A DNA stretch of 64,000 bases from Streptomyces sp. NBC_01351. Its GTDB lineage: Bacteria > Actinomycetota > Actinomycetes > Streptomycetales > Streptomycetaceae. The notes under the pieces are model-generated. The model had not been told where the DNA came from. It saw only the letters and a list, made by a program, of their open reading frames with translations, and did no database searches. Position 1 is the first letter of the stretch, and each line of letters starts with the position of its first letter. This document shows, piece after piece, positions 27,179 through 35,751 of the stretch. Location: positions 744,001 to 808,000 of the forward strand of contig NZ_CP108356.1 in NCBI RefSeq assembly GCF_036237315.1, read 5' to 3'. Made by a program: the position numbers and the translations under genes.

Positions 27179-29184
27179 ACCGTACGGACCTCCTCTCGCT
27201 GGACTTCGACACCCTCGCGGCGCTCGCCAACCGCGGTCTGGTCAAGCGCGCCGCCAAGGAACTCGACGCGGGCGCCGGGGCCGTGCACTCCGAGGACGCC
27301 GACGGCACGCTCCACGGCGTGTTCCCGGACGGCACGCGGGTGTCGCTGCCGCCGGGCGCGGGGCTCGACCGGGGTGCGTGCAGCTGCGGGGCGCCGGGGG
27401 TCTGCCGGCATCTGCTCGGTCTGGTCCTCGCCTGCCAACGCGTCGCGGACGCGGATGCCCCTGCTCCCGGGCCTGCCGACTGGGTGCCCTGGTCCCCGGC
27501 CGACCTCGACGACGAGGCGTTGAGCGCCGCCGTGGGAGCCCGTGCGGTGACCTCCGCCCGGCGCACCCTCGCCCGCGGCTACACGGCCCGGCTGCACCAC
27601 CCCACCGCCGAGGAGCCCGCCGCCCGGGCCGAACTGCCCACCTGCACGGTACGGTTCCCGGTCCCGGCGCCCGACGGCATCGGGCACGCGGTCACCGACG
27701 CCGCCACCGCCCGGCGCGGGGAGATGATCGCGCTCGCCGTGTGGGCGTTCCGCGCAGCCACGGAGGCCGATCCGGCCGCTCCGCCGGCCCAGGTCGACGT
27801 GGGCGGGAGCGGCGGCTGGGCGCGGCCCGGCGCGCCTGAGCTCGCTGCGGCGGCCGCGCTCCTCGACGACCTGCTCCTGGACGGCGCGGCCCACGCGGGC
27901 CCGGTACTGGCCACCGCACTGCGCCGGTTGCGGGACGAGTTGTCCGCCCGGGCCCTGCACTGGCCCGCCGGGATCCTCACCGAGCTGATCGAGCAGCTCG
28001 ACGACCATGCCGCGCGGGGTGCCCGCTTCCGGGCCGAGCAGTACGCCGCGCTGATCACCGAGTTCCATGCCCGGCTCCGCGCGGCCGGCCGGGAGAGCGG
28101 GCTCGCCGCCTCCCAGGTCCTCGGGTCCGGGGAGCGCGGCGACACCCCGCTGCGCCGGATCCGTCTCACCTCGCTCGGCTGCCGGATCAGCGGAGGCCCC
28201 GGCGAGCGGACTGCCGAGGTGTTCCTCGGTCATGCCGGTGCCGGCACCGGCCTGGTGCTGCGCCGCAGGTGGGAGTCGGCGCCGGGGCAGGATCCGACCG
28301 GGCCCGAGCTGGCGGCGCGGCGGCTGGCGGGGAGCACGCTGGGCGCGGTGGCCCGCGGCAATCTGGTGAGCGAGAGTGCCTCCCGTACGCCCGGCCTGTC
28401 CGTCACCATCGGCGGCAGCCGGCTCGCCTCGACCAGCGTGACACCGGTCGGCTCGGCGTGGGCCGAGCTGCCCGAGCCGCTGCTGGTACGGGATTTCGCC
28501 GCTCACGCCCGCACCCTGGACCGGCTGCCGCCGTACCTGGTCCGGCCGCGTACCGAGGCCGGATCCGTCCACGTGGTCGAGGTCCACGAGGTCGGGACGA
28601 TCGGCTACGACCCGGCCGAGCAGCGCCTGGAGGCGACGGTGCGCGATGCGTGGGGCGCCGTCGGGAGGGTGTCCGCGGCGCACAATCCGTACAGTCCCGG
28701 CGCGCTGGACGTGCTCGCCGAGTGCCTGGGCGGCGGGCGGGGCGAGGTCCGCCATCTGAGCGCCCTGGTCCGCGTGACGGGCTCCGGGCTCCTCTTCGAC
28801 CCGATCGCCGTCCTGACGGCCGAGGGCGTGACCGTCCCCGACCTGGCCGCCCCCCACCCGGGCACCCCCGCCGCCGGCTCCCGCCTCGTACCGGGCCTGG
28901 TCCCGCGCCCGCGCGACCCGCTGGCCGAGGCGATGGAGAGCGCCCTGACCGCGTTGGCCTCGGCGGCCGGCCTGGGGCTGCGCGGCCTCGGTGAGCCCGC
29001 CCGCGCCGTGATCGAGGACTCCGCGGCCGCCCTGTCCCGTACGGGCCTGTCTACGGCGGCCCGTCTCGTACGGGCCTTCCTCGGCGCGCTCCGCGAGGAG
29101 GGCCCGGGCGCGGCGGCGCGGCCGTGGGTGGACGCCCAGATCCACCTGCTGTGCGCCCTGGAACTGCATGTACGGGCCACATGA
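27175..29184 (+). CDS. SWIM zinc-finger protein (YehQ-like), last gene of the MoxR/VWA operon
   Basis: 669-residue protein with an N-terminal SWIM zinc finger, Cys69-x-Cys71-x5-Cys77-x-His79 (CSCGAPGVCRH). SWIM domains bind DNA or proteins. The rest is a long Ala/Leu-rich helical and beta region without enzyme motifs, including ADWVPWSPADLDDEAL and a C-terminal helical array. It corresponds to E. coli YehQ, the last member of the yeh set. ATGA overlap with the VWA gene makes translational coupling likely. The SDR gene begins 73 bases downstream with its own ribosome site, so the operon probably ends here although no strong hairpin was seen. Confidence 0.9.
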   Translation: MNRTDLLSLDFDTLAALANRGLVKRAAKELDAGAGAVHSEDADGTLHGVFPDGTRVSLPPGAGLDRGACSCGAPGVCRHLLGLVLACQRVADADAPAPGPADWVPWSPADLDDEALSAAVGARAVTSARRTLARGYTARLHHPTAEEPAARAELPTCTVRFPVPAPDGIGHAVTDAATARRGEMIALAVWAFRAATEADPAAPPAQVDVGGSGGWARPGAPELAAAAALLDDLLLDGAAHAGPVLATALRRLRDELSARALHWPAGILTELIEQLDDHAARGARFRAEQYAALITEFHARLRAAGRESGLAASQVLGSGERGDTPLRRIRLTSLGCRISGGPGERTAEVFLGHAGAGTGLVLRRRWESAPGQDPTGPELAARRLAGSTLGAVARGNLVSESASRTPGLSVTIGGSRLASTSVTPVGSAWAELPEPLLVRDFAAHARTLDRLPPYLVRPRTEAGSVHVVEVHEVGTIGYDPAEQRLEATVRDAWGAVGRVSAAHNPYSPGALDVLAECLGGGRGEVRHLSALVRVTGSGLLFDPIAVLTAEGVTVPDLAAPHPGTPAAGSRLVPGLVPRPRDPLAEAMESALTALASAAGLGLRGLGEPARAVIEDSAAALSRTGLSTAARLVRAFLGALREEGPGAAARPWVDAQIHLLCALELHVRAT

Positions 29185-29257
29185 TCGCCCCGTATATTGG
29201 CGCCGGGCTCGCGATCTTGAAACGGGCGCCGGCAGTGACGGATAGAAGGAGCGGCGG

Positions 29258-30010
29258 ATGAGCCGGGGCGTATTGGTCACCGGGGCCTCCCGGGGCATCG
29301 GGCGGGCCGTCGCCGTCGCGTTCGCGCGGCAGGGCGACCGGGTCGCGGTGCACTGTTCCACCCGGCAGGCCGACGCGGAGGAGACCCTCGCCGCGCTCGC
29401 GGGCGACGGACACGTGCTGGTCAGCGGTGACCTCGGTGATCCGGCGCGGGTCGAGGAGCTGGTCGGCGAGGCCGACGAGGCGCTGGGCGGGGTGGACGTC
29501 CTGGTGAACAACGCCGCGGTGATGATCGCGCACCCGGTGCCCACCACCTCGTACGCGGACTGGCAGGAGGCCTGGCAGCGCACCGCCGCGGTGAACCTCT
29601 TCGGCGCCGCGAACCTCAGCTACTGCGCGGCGCGCCGCATGATCGACGCCGGCCGGGCGGGCCGCATCGTGAACGTCGGCTCGCGCGGCGCGTTCCGGGG
29701 CGAGCCCGACCACCCGGCGTACGGCGCCACGAAGGCGGCACTGCACGCCCTCGGGCAGTCCCTGGCCGTCTCCCTCGCACCGCACGGCATCGCGGTCGCC
29801 TCGGTGGCTCCGGGTTTCGTCGCCACCGAACGGGTCTCGGGCCGGCTGAGCGGCGCGGAGGGCGATCTGATCCGCGCGCAGAGCCCGTTCGGGCGGGTCG
29901 CGACCCCGGAGGAGATCGCCTCGGCCGTGCTCTACCTGGCCTCCCCCGGCGCCCTCTGGAGCTCGGGTACGGTTCTCGACGTCAACGGGGCCTCCTACCT
30001 GCGCACATGA
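29258..30010 (+). CDS. SDR family NAD(P)-dependent oxidoreductase
   Basis: Classical short-chain dehydrogenase/reductase of 250 residues. The dinucleotide-binding motif is TGASRGIG (8-15), the NNAA motif is at about 87-90, the catalytic Ser lies in NVGSRGAF and the catalytic Tyr/Lys in YGATK (about 154-158); the C-terminus ends with the family G-x-VLDVNGA. Resembles FabG-like 3-oxoacyl reductases, but substrate is not assigned. TAGAAGGAG ribosome site before the ATG. The small unknown gene downstream starts 50 bases later and is likely cotranscribed. Confidence 0.92.
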   Translation: MSRGVLVTGASRGIGRAVAVAFARQGDRVAVHCSTRQADAEETLAALAGDGHVLVSGDLGDPARVEELVGEADEALGGVDVLVNNAAVMIAHPVPTTSYADWQEAWQRTAAVNLFGAANLSYCAARRMIDAGRAGRIVNVGSRGAFRGEPDHPAYGATKAALHALGQSLAVSLAPHGIAVASVAPGFVATERVSGRLSGAEGDLIRAQSPFGRVATPEEIASAVLYLASPGALWSSGTVLDVNGASYLRT

Positions 30011-30060
30011 GCCTGGGGCCGGGCACCGGACCGTACGAATCGAAGAGGAGCCGCACCCGC

Positions 30061-30579
30061 ATGCCGGAAGGCGACATTCACGAGACCCTCTGCTGGCGAG
30101 GTCCCGCCTCGGTCAACGTGTTCGTCGTCGGGGCGGGCAACACCCCGCTGCCGGCAGAGGCGTTCCACCTCGCCGGGCTCGTCCCCGACGACATGCTGCC
30201 GTTCGTGCTGATGGAGCAGCCCGCGGCCGTCGAACCGTTCGGGCTGATCTCCTACGACCTCGACTTCGAGGACACCTCGCTCGACCTGCGCGAGTACACC
30301 CGGGCGGCCCTCGCGCGGCTGTGCGAGGACCACCGGGCCGTCGCCTGGGCCGGCTTCGAGGGGTCGATCCACTACGACCACCTCCTCACCGACGAGGTGG
30401 CCCGCCAGATCTACGGCTACTGCGCGAGCGGCACCGAGCCGGTGATCGAGTGGGACCTCGCCACCCTGCGGACCGAGCGGTGGCGACGCCGGCTCACGGA
30501 GGCCCGGGCCGCCCTCGACGCCCTGCTCGCCGGCCGCGGTACGCCTCCGGCAGCCACCACACAGCACGAACGTGGCTGA
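30061..30579 (+). CDS. Hypothetical protein downstream of the SDR
   Basis: 172-residue soluble, acidic protein that I do not recognise. Features: PEGDIHETLCWRGPASVNVF at the start, AEAFHLAGLVPDDMLPFVLM, and a Glu/Asp-rich middle segment LDFEDTSLDLREYTRAALAR. No transmembrane segment or signal. ATG 30061 is chosen because AGAGGAG lies about ten bases upstream; an alternative ATG at 30007 overlaps the SDR stop codon (ATGA) but has no ribosome site. Codon use is normal for Streptomyces, supporting a real gene. Confidence 0.75.
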   Translation: MPEGDIHETLCWRGPASVNVFVVGAGNTPLPAEAFHLAGLVPDDMLPFVLMEQPAAVEPFGLISYDLDFEDTSLDLREYTRAALARLCEDHRAVAWAGFEGSIHYDHLLTDEVARQIYGYCASGTEPVIEWDLATLRTERWRRRLTEARAALDALLAGRGTPPAATTQHERG

Positions 30580-30719
30580 GGGCGCGGTCCCGGCCGTCTG
30601 CGCGAGCACCTCGGCCGGTCCGCATCCGTACCGGCCCTTCCTGGAGAAGACAGGGGTACGAGCAAGCGGCGGCGGCCCTCCTGGCCGCCGCAACGCCGAG
30701 ATGGATCCACAGGAGCGCC

Positions 30720-32819
30720 ATGCCCGCCTCATCACGGTTCACCCGATGGCTGATCCCTGTCGTCCTGCTCGTCGCCTGGCTGCTCGTCGGAGGCGGACTG
30801 GGCCCGTACGCGGGCAAGCTCGGCGAGGTGGCCACCAACGATCAGACGGCCTTCCTGCCCCGCACTGCGGAGTCCACCCGGGTCGTCGAGGCGCAGAAGG
30901 CCTTCAGGCAGGACGAGAGCCTGCCGGCGGTCGTGGTGTGGACCGCGAAGACGCCGGGCGTGAAGCTGGGTCCCCAGCAGCAGGCTGACGCCACACGGGC
31001 CCTGGCCGGTCTCGGCGACTCCGGCCTCGTGGCCGGCCCCTCCTCCCCCGCCGCCCTCTCCGCCGACGGTCAGGCGCTCCAAGGCGTCGTACAGCTCAAG
31101 CCCGACCTCGGAGAGGAGCTGCCCCGCGCTCTGGAGGAGATCGCGGCGGCCGCGGCAACGGTCCCCGGGACCGTCGCGCAGGTGGCCGGCCCCGCGGCCA
31201 GCCAAGCCGATCTCGCCGATGCCTTCGCCGGGATCGACGGACTCCTGCTGGGCGTTGCCCTCGTCGCCGTCCTGCTGATCCTCCTGCTGGTCTACCGCAG
31301 CCTGCTGCTCCCCTTGGTGATCATCGTCGGGGCGGTGTTCTCCCTGGGACTCGCCTGCGCGATCGTCTACGTGCTCGCCGACCGGGGCATCGTCCGCGTC
31401 GACGGGCAGGTGCAGGGCATCCTCTCGATCCTCGTGATCGGCGCGGCCACCGACTACGCCCTTCTGCTCACGGCACGCTTCCGCGAGGAGCTCCAGGCCC
31501 GCTCGGACCGGTTCGCCGCGGTACGGGCGGCCCTGCGCCGGTCGGTCGGCCCCATCACGGCGAGCGCGGGCACCGTCGCCCTCGGCCTGCTCGCCCTGCT
31601 CCTGAGCGACCTCACCAACAACCGCGCCCTTGGCCCCGTGGGGGCCATCGGCATCGTGTGCGCGGTGTTGAGCACCCTCACCTTCCTGCCCGCCGCCCTC
31701 GTCCTGCTCGGCCGCGCCGCCTACTGGCCCGCCAAGATCGGCCACACCGCCGACGACGGCACCGGCCACGGAATCTGGACGACCGTGGCGGCCGTGGTGG
31801 ACCGTGCCCCGCGCAAGGTCTGGGCCCTCAGCCTCGTCGTCCTCCTGGCCTGCGCCGCCTTCGCCCCCACGCTCAACGCCAAGGGCGTGCCGCTGGAGGA
31901 GATCTTCGTGAACGACGCCCCGTCGGTGGCCGCCCAGCAGACCCTGAGCGAGCACTTCCCCGGCGGATCGGGCAATCCGGCCGTCGTGATCGCGGACGCC
32001 GGCCGGATCGACCAGGTCATGCGGGCGGCCGAGCGGACCGAAGGCATCGACGCCGTGACCCCCCTCACCGCATCGGGGCCGGCGGGCGGCCCCCCGATCG
32101 TGGCAGACGGGAGGGTCCGCCTCGACGCCACGCTCGAAGCGTCCTCGGACAGCAGGTCGGCACAGCAGACCATCGTCCGACTGCGTCAGGCAGTCCACGC
32201 CGTACCGGACGCGGACGCGATCGTCGGCGGCTACAGCGCACAGCAGTACGACACCCAGCGCACCGCCGAGAACGACCGCACGCTCATCATCCCCGTCGTG
32301 CTCGTGATCATCCTGATCATCCTCGCCGGACTGCTGCGCTCGGTGCTGATGCCCCTGCTCCTCGTCGCCACCGTCGCCCTCAGCTTCGTCGCGACCCTGG
32401 GCATCTCCGCGATCGTGTTCCAGCAGCTCCTCGGGTTCAGCGGCACCGACTCCTCCGTTCCGCTCTACGGCTTCGTCTTCCTCGTGGCTCTCGGGGTCGA
32501 CTACAACATCTTCCTGATGACCCGGGTCCGCGAGGAATCCCTGCTGCACGGCACCCGCCAGGGAGTACTGAGAGGACTGGTGGCCACCGGCGGCGTGATC
32601 ACCTCCGCGGGTGTGGTCCTCGCCGCAACGTTCGCCGCGCTCGGTGTCATCCCGCTGGCGTTCATGCTCCAGATCGCCTTCATCGTGGCCTTCGGCGTAC
32701 TCCTCGACACACTCGTCGTCCGGTCCCTCCTGGTGCCGGCCCTCGTCCGGGACATCGGCCCGGCCGCATGGTGGCCCGGAGCGCTCAGCCGCGCCACCGA
32801 CAAGGACGATCGGCACTGA
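30720..32819 (+). CDS. MMPL family (RND-type) membrane transporter
   Basis: 699-residue exporter of the MMPL subgroup of RND proteins, proton-driven transporters of lipids, siderophores or drugs. The two repeated halves each have one N-terminal helix (RWLIPVVLLVAWLLVGGGLG; VWALSLVVLLACAAFAPTL), a periplasmic loop of about 150-170 residues and a five-helix bundle. The family signature GAATDYALLLTARFREEL is near 240 and its counterpart GVDYNIFLMTRVREES near 590. AGGAG lies five bases upstream of the ATG. Transcript probably ends at the 12-bp hairpin at 32885-32918. Cargo unknown. Confidence 0.92.
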   Translation: MPASSRFTRWLIPVVLLVAWLLVGGGLGPYAGKLGEVATNDQTAFLPRTAESTRVVEAQKAFRQDESLPAVVVWTAKTPGVKLGPQQQADATRALAGLGDSGLVAGPSSPAALSADGQALQGVVQLKPDLGEELPRALEEIAAAAATVPGTVAQVAGPAASQADLADAFAGIDGLLLGVALVAVLLILLLVYRSLLLPLVIIVGAVFSLGLACAIVYVLADRGIVRVDGQVQGILSILVIGAATDYALLLTARFREELQARSDRFAAVRAALRRSVGPITASAGTVALGLLALLLSDLTNNRALGPVGAIGIVCAVLSTLTFLPAALVLLGRAAYWPAKIGHTADDGTGHGIWTTVAAVVDRAPRKVWALSLVVLLACAAFAPTLNAKGVPLEEIFVNDAPSVAAQQTLSEHFPGGSGNPAVVIADAGRIDQVMRAAERTEGIDAVTPLTASGPAGGPPIVADGRVRLDATLEASSDSRSAQQTIVRLRQAVHAVPDADAIVGGYSAQQYDTQRTAENDRTLIIPVVLVIILIILAGLLRSVLMPLLLVATVALSFVATLGISAIVFQQLLGFSGTDSSVPLYGFVFLVALGVDYNIFLMTRVREESLLHGTRQGVLRGLVATGGVITSAGVVLAATFAALGVIPLAFMLQIAFIVAFGVLLDTLVVRSLLVPALVRDIGPAAWWPGALSRATDKDDRH

Positions 32820-32860
32820 TCCCACCGGCCCCCAGCCCGCGACGTTCCGCCCGGATCGGC

Positions 32861-32890
32861 CGGACCCGCCCGGACCCGCCCGGACCCGCC
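32861..32890 (+). repeat. Three tandem copies of CGGACCCGCC
   Basis: Three identical 10-bp units at 32861-32870, 32871-32880 and 32881-32890, with a degenerate copy before them. The last unit merges into the left arm of the adjacent terminator hairpin. Confidence 0.8.
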
Positions 32891-32918
32891 CGGAGCATTG
32901 AACCGGGCTCCGGGCGGG
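32885..32918 (+). terminator. 12-bp hairpin after the MMPL gene
   Basis: Arms CCCGCCCGGAGC (32885-32896) and GCTCCGGGCGGG (32907-32918) with the loop ATTGAACCGG. It lies 66 bases after the MMPL stop. Its loop contains the TTG that would be an upstream start for the next gene, which argues against that start. Confidence 0.7.
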
Positions 32919-32930
32919 CAGGACACCACC

Positions 32931-33806
32931 ATGGACAAGCCCTCCGCCGGAGACCGGAACCTACGGGCTCGGCTCGGCTCGACGCTGTTCAGCCGGGTGG
33001 CGGGACCATCCGGCCCCGCCAACCGCGCACGGATCCACACCGCACCCGGACCCCGGTGGTTCGGCCCCGACCGCCCCATCCGCGCGGTCCACGGCGACGC
33101 CTCGATGTTCATCGGAGGCCTCAGCGCCCTCCTGCTCCAGTCCCTGCATCCGCTCGCCATGACTGCCGTGGCGGCGCACTCCGGCTTCCGCGGCGACCCG
33201 TGGGGCAGGCTCCAGCGCACCAGCACCTTTCTCGCCGTCACCACCTACGGCACGGCTCAGGACGCACAGCTCGCCGTCGACAGGGTCCGAGCGGTCCACG
33301 AACGGGTAAGGGGCACCACGGCGGCGGGCGCGCCCTATCGCGCGGCCGATCCCCACCTGCTGGCCTGGGTGCACGCGGCCGAGGTCGACAGTTTCCTTCG
33401 CGCCCATGAGCGCTTCGGAGCGCACCCGTTGAACGCGGCCGGATACGACGCCTACGTCGCGGACACCGCGCGCGTGGCAACGGCTCTCGGCGTGGTGGAC
33501 CCACCACGCGACCGGGCATCGCTGCTGTCCCTTCTGGCGCAATACCGGCCGGAGTTGCGGGCCACGCCCGAGGCCCTCGACGCAGCGCGCTTCCTCCTCC
33601 GCCATCCGCCGCTGCCCTGGCCGGCCCGCGCCCCGTACGCCCTGCTCGCCGCGAACGCGATCGCCCTGCTGCCCCCGTGGGCCCCGGGCATGCTCGGCCT
33701 GCGCCCCGCAACCGGCCCCCGGGAGACCTGCGTATCCCTGTCAGGGCACGCCCTGACACGGACGATCCGGTGGGCGATGACCCCACCGACCCGACAGCCG
33801 CGCTGA
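32931..33806 (+). CDS. Oxygenase MpaB-family protein (DUF2236)
   Basis: 291-residue protein of the MpaB/DUF2236 family, heme-containing proteins that include the latex-clearing oxygenase Lcp and the fungal MpaB' oxygenase. Family segments: FGPDRPIRAVHGDASMFIGG, LLLQSLHPLAMTAVAAHSGF, RLQRTSTFLAVTTYGT, and the heme-region AWVHAAEVDSFLRAHERFG. The HAxxV..F pattern and LxQxxHP motif are intact, so heme binding is plausible. ATG 32931 is preferred to a TTG at 32898 that lies within a terminator loop. Convergent with the flavin oxidoreductase (20 bases between stops). Substrate unknown. Confidence 0.88.
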   Translation: MDKPSAGDRNLRARLGSTLFSRVAGPSGPANRARIHTAPGPRWFGPDRPIRAVHGDASMFIGGLSALLLQSLHPLAMTAVAAHSGFRGDPWGRLQRTSTFLAVTTYGTAQDAQLAVDRVRAVHERVRGTTAAGAPYRAADPHLLAWVHAAEVDSFLRAHERFGAHPLNAAGYDAYVADTARVATALGVVDPPRDRASLLSLLAQYRPELRATPEALDAARFLLRHPPLPWPARAPYALLAANAIALLPPWAPGMLGLRPATGPRETCVSLSGHALTRTIRWAMTPPTRQPR

Positions 33807-33826
33807 GCCGTCGCGCGCGGACTGGT

Positions 33827-35251
33827 TCACCGGTACTCCTCCAGCAGCCGCAGCCAGACCTCGCTGATCGTCGGGAACGCCGGGACCGCGTGCCACAGCC
33901 TGGCGATCGGGACCTCGCCCGCCACCGCGATCGTGGCCGCGTGCAGCAGCTCGGCGGCGCCCGGCCCGACGAACGTGGCCCCGAGGAGGACCTCGCGGTC
34001 GAGGTCGACGACCATCCGGGCCCGGCCGCGGTAGCCGTCGGCGTACAACCCGGCGCCGGAGACCTTCGACAGGTCGTAGTCGACGGCGCGCACCCGGTGG
34101 CCGGCCCGCTCGGCCTCGGCGAGGGTGAGGCCGACGGCCGAGGCCTCCGGGTCGGTGAAGACCGCCTGCGGGAGGGCGCGGGTATCGGCGGTGGCCGTGT
34201 GCGCGCCCCACGGTTCGGTGTCCAGCGGAGTGCCGGCCGCCCGCGCGGCGATGGCGGCGCCCGTGATCCGGGCCTGGTACTTGCCCTGGTGGGTGAGGAG
34301 CGCGCGGTGGTTGACGTCGCCGACGGCGTACAGCCAGTCGTGCCCGGGCACCCGGCAGGTGTCGTCGACCCCGATCCACTCCCCGGCGGGCAGGCCGACG
34401 GTGTCCAGCCCGATGTCCTCGGTCCGCGGCGCCCGGCCGGTCGCCATCAGCAGTTCGTCACCCTCGATGGCCTCGCCGCCCGCCAACACCACCGTGACGG
34501 GGCCGGTGGAGCCGTCCCGTACGACCGCCTCGACGGTCACGCCGGTACGGACCTCCGCGCCCGCCTCGCGCAGCGCCTCGGCCACCAGCTCGCCCGCGAA
34601 GGGCTCCATGCGCGGCAGCAGCCGTGGACCTCGTACGAGCACGGTGACCTGCGATCCGAGTGACTGCCAGGCTGTGGCCATCTCGGCGGCCACGACGGAG
34701 CCGCCCACGATCAGCAGGCGCCGGGGCGCCTGCCGCGCGGAGGTCGCCTCGCGGCTGGTCCACGGGCGGGCCCCGACGATGCCGGGCAGGTCGGGGATCA
34801 TCGCCCGGGTGCCGGTGGCGACGACGACCGCGTGCCGGGCCGACAGCACGTGGTGCTCGCCCTCGGGGCTGGTCACGGCGACCTTGCGGACCCCGTAAAG
34901 CCTGCCGTGGCCCCGGTAGACGTGGGCCCCGATGGAGTCGAGCCAGTCGATCTGACCCTCGTCCTTCCAGTTGCCCGTCCAGTAGTCACGGTGTGCGAAC
35001 ACCGCTTCGGTATCCAGCGGCCACTCGGCGGAGCCCGCCAGACCCGGCACGCGGCTCGCGTCGGCCCGGGCCAGCACCGGGCGCAGCAGGGCCTTGCTGG
35101 GCACGCAGGCCCAGTACGAGCACTCCCCGCCGATGAGCTCGCTCTCCACCAGGGCCGTGCTCAGCCCGGCGGCGCGGGTCCGGTCGGCGATGTTCTCGCC
35201 TGCCGGTCCCGCGCCGAGCACCACTACGTCGTACTCCACCGGTTCAGTCAT
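33827..35251 (-). CDS. NAD(P)/FAD-dependent disulfide-reductase-like protein lacking the C-terminal base
   Basis: 474-residue flavoprotein of the dihydrolipoamide dehydrogenase/mercuric reductase fold. FAD motif VVVLGAGPAGENIA (9-22), redox-active pair Cys44-x4-Cys49 (GGECSYWACVPSKAL), NAD(P) motif LLIVGGSVVAAEMATAW (about 177), and a second FAD motif LYAVGDVNHRALLTHQ. In the dimerisation domain the family HPT motif that carries the active-site His reads FPTISE, with a His five residues earlier (WHAVPAFPTISE). Such a change suggests altered chemistry, so a substrate other than lipoamide is likely. ATG at 35251. The thioredoxin gene is 41 bases upstream on the same strand, so the two may be cotranscribed. 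Confidence 0.9.
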   Translation of the reverse strand: MTEPVEYDVVVLGAGPAGENIADRTRAAGLSTALVESELIGGECSYWACVPSKALLRPVLARADASRVPGLAGSAEWPLDTEAVFAHRDYWTGNWKDEGQIDWLDSIGAHVYRGHGRLYGVRKVAVTSPEGEHHVLSARHAVVVATGTRAMIPDLPGIVGARPWTSREATSARQAPRRLLIVGGSVVAAEMATAWQSLGSQVTVLVRGPRLLPRMEPFAGELVAEALREAGAEVRTGVTVEAVVRDGSTGPVTVVLAGGEAIEGDELLMATGRAPRTEDIGLDTVGLPAGEWIGVDDTCRVPGHDWLYAVGDVNHRALLTHQGKYQARITGAAIAARAAGTPLDTEPWGAHTATADTRALPQAVFTDPEASAVGLTLAEAERAGHRVRAVDYDLSKVSGAGLYADGYRGRARMVVDLDREVLLGATFVGPGAAELLHAATIAVAGEVPIARLWHAVPAFPTISEVWLRLLEEYR

Positions 35252-35292
35252 ACGGGCCAGTGTCGCCGCCGGGCGGCGACACTGGCGGGCAA

Positions 35293-35685
35293 TCAGGCGT
35301 CCGGCGTGCCGGATTCTGCGGCGCCCTGCTGCGAGGCTGCGATCTTGGCGCGCACCTCGTCCATGTCGAGCGCGCGGGCCTGCTCGATGAGGTCCGTCAG
35401 CGCCGCCTCCGGCAGTGCGCCGGGCTGGGCGAAGATGGCCACCTGGTCCCGGACGATCATCAGCGTCGGGATCGAGCTGATCTCGAAGGCACCCGCCAGC
35501 TCCTGCTGCGCCTCGGTGTCCACCTTGGCGAAGACCAGGTCGGTGTGGGCCTCGGAGGCCTTCTCGTAGACCGGGGCGAATTGCAGGCACGGCCGGCACC
35601 AGCCCGCCCAGAAGTCGATCAGTACGAACGGGTTCTCGCTGATCGTCTGGTCGAAGTTTTCTTTGGTGAGCTCGACTGTAGCCAC
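35293..35685 (-). CDS. Thioredoxin with a WCRPC active site
   Basis: 130-residue thioredoxin-fold protein, a general dithiol-disulfide exchange protein in the cytoplasm. Fold segments: TKENFDQTISENPFVLIDFW, active site Trp29-Cys30-Arg31-Pro32-Cys33, the cis-proline motif ISSIPTLMI. The usual Gly between the cysteines is replaced by Arg. A 25-residue Ala/Glu/Gln C-terminal tail exceeds the classical length. GTG 35685 is chosen because AGGAAGG lies about ten bases upstream; an alternative ATG at 35721 adds 12 residues. Next to the disulfide-reductase-like gene, which could reduce it (inference). Confidence 0.92.
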   Translation of the reverse strand: MATVELTKENFDQTISENPFVLIDFWAGWCRPCLQFAPVYEKASEAHTDLVFAKVDTEAQQELAGAFEISSIPTLMIVRDQVAIFAQPGALPEAALTDLIEQARALDMDEVRAKIAASQQGAAESGTPDA

Positions 35686-35751
35686 GGTGTCCGGACCTTC
35701 CTGATTGATTCGTCTGCCCATGGAACGAACAACCGGCCCTCGGCATTCCGC

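Noticed and set aside
30732..32825. 697-codon minus frame opposite the MMPL gene
   Set aside because: Antisense shadow; MMPL motifs and helices are on the plus strand.
32898..32930. TTG start for the MpaB-family gene
   Set aside because: It lies in the loop of a 12-bp terminator hairpin, and the ATG at 32931 fits better.
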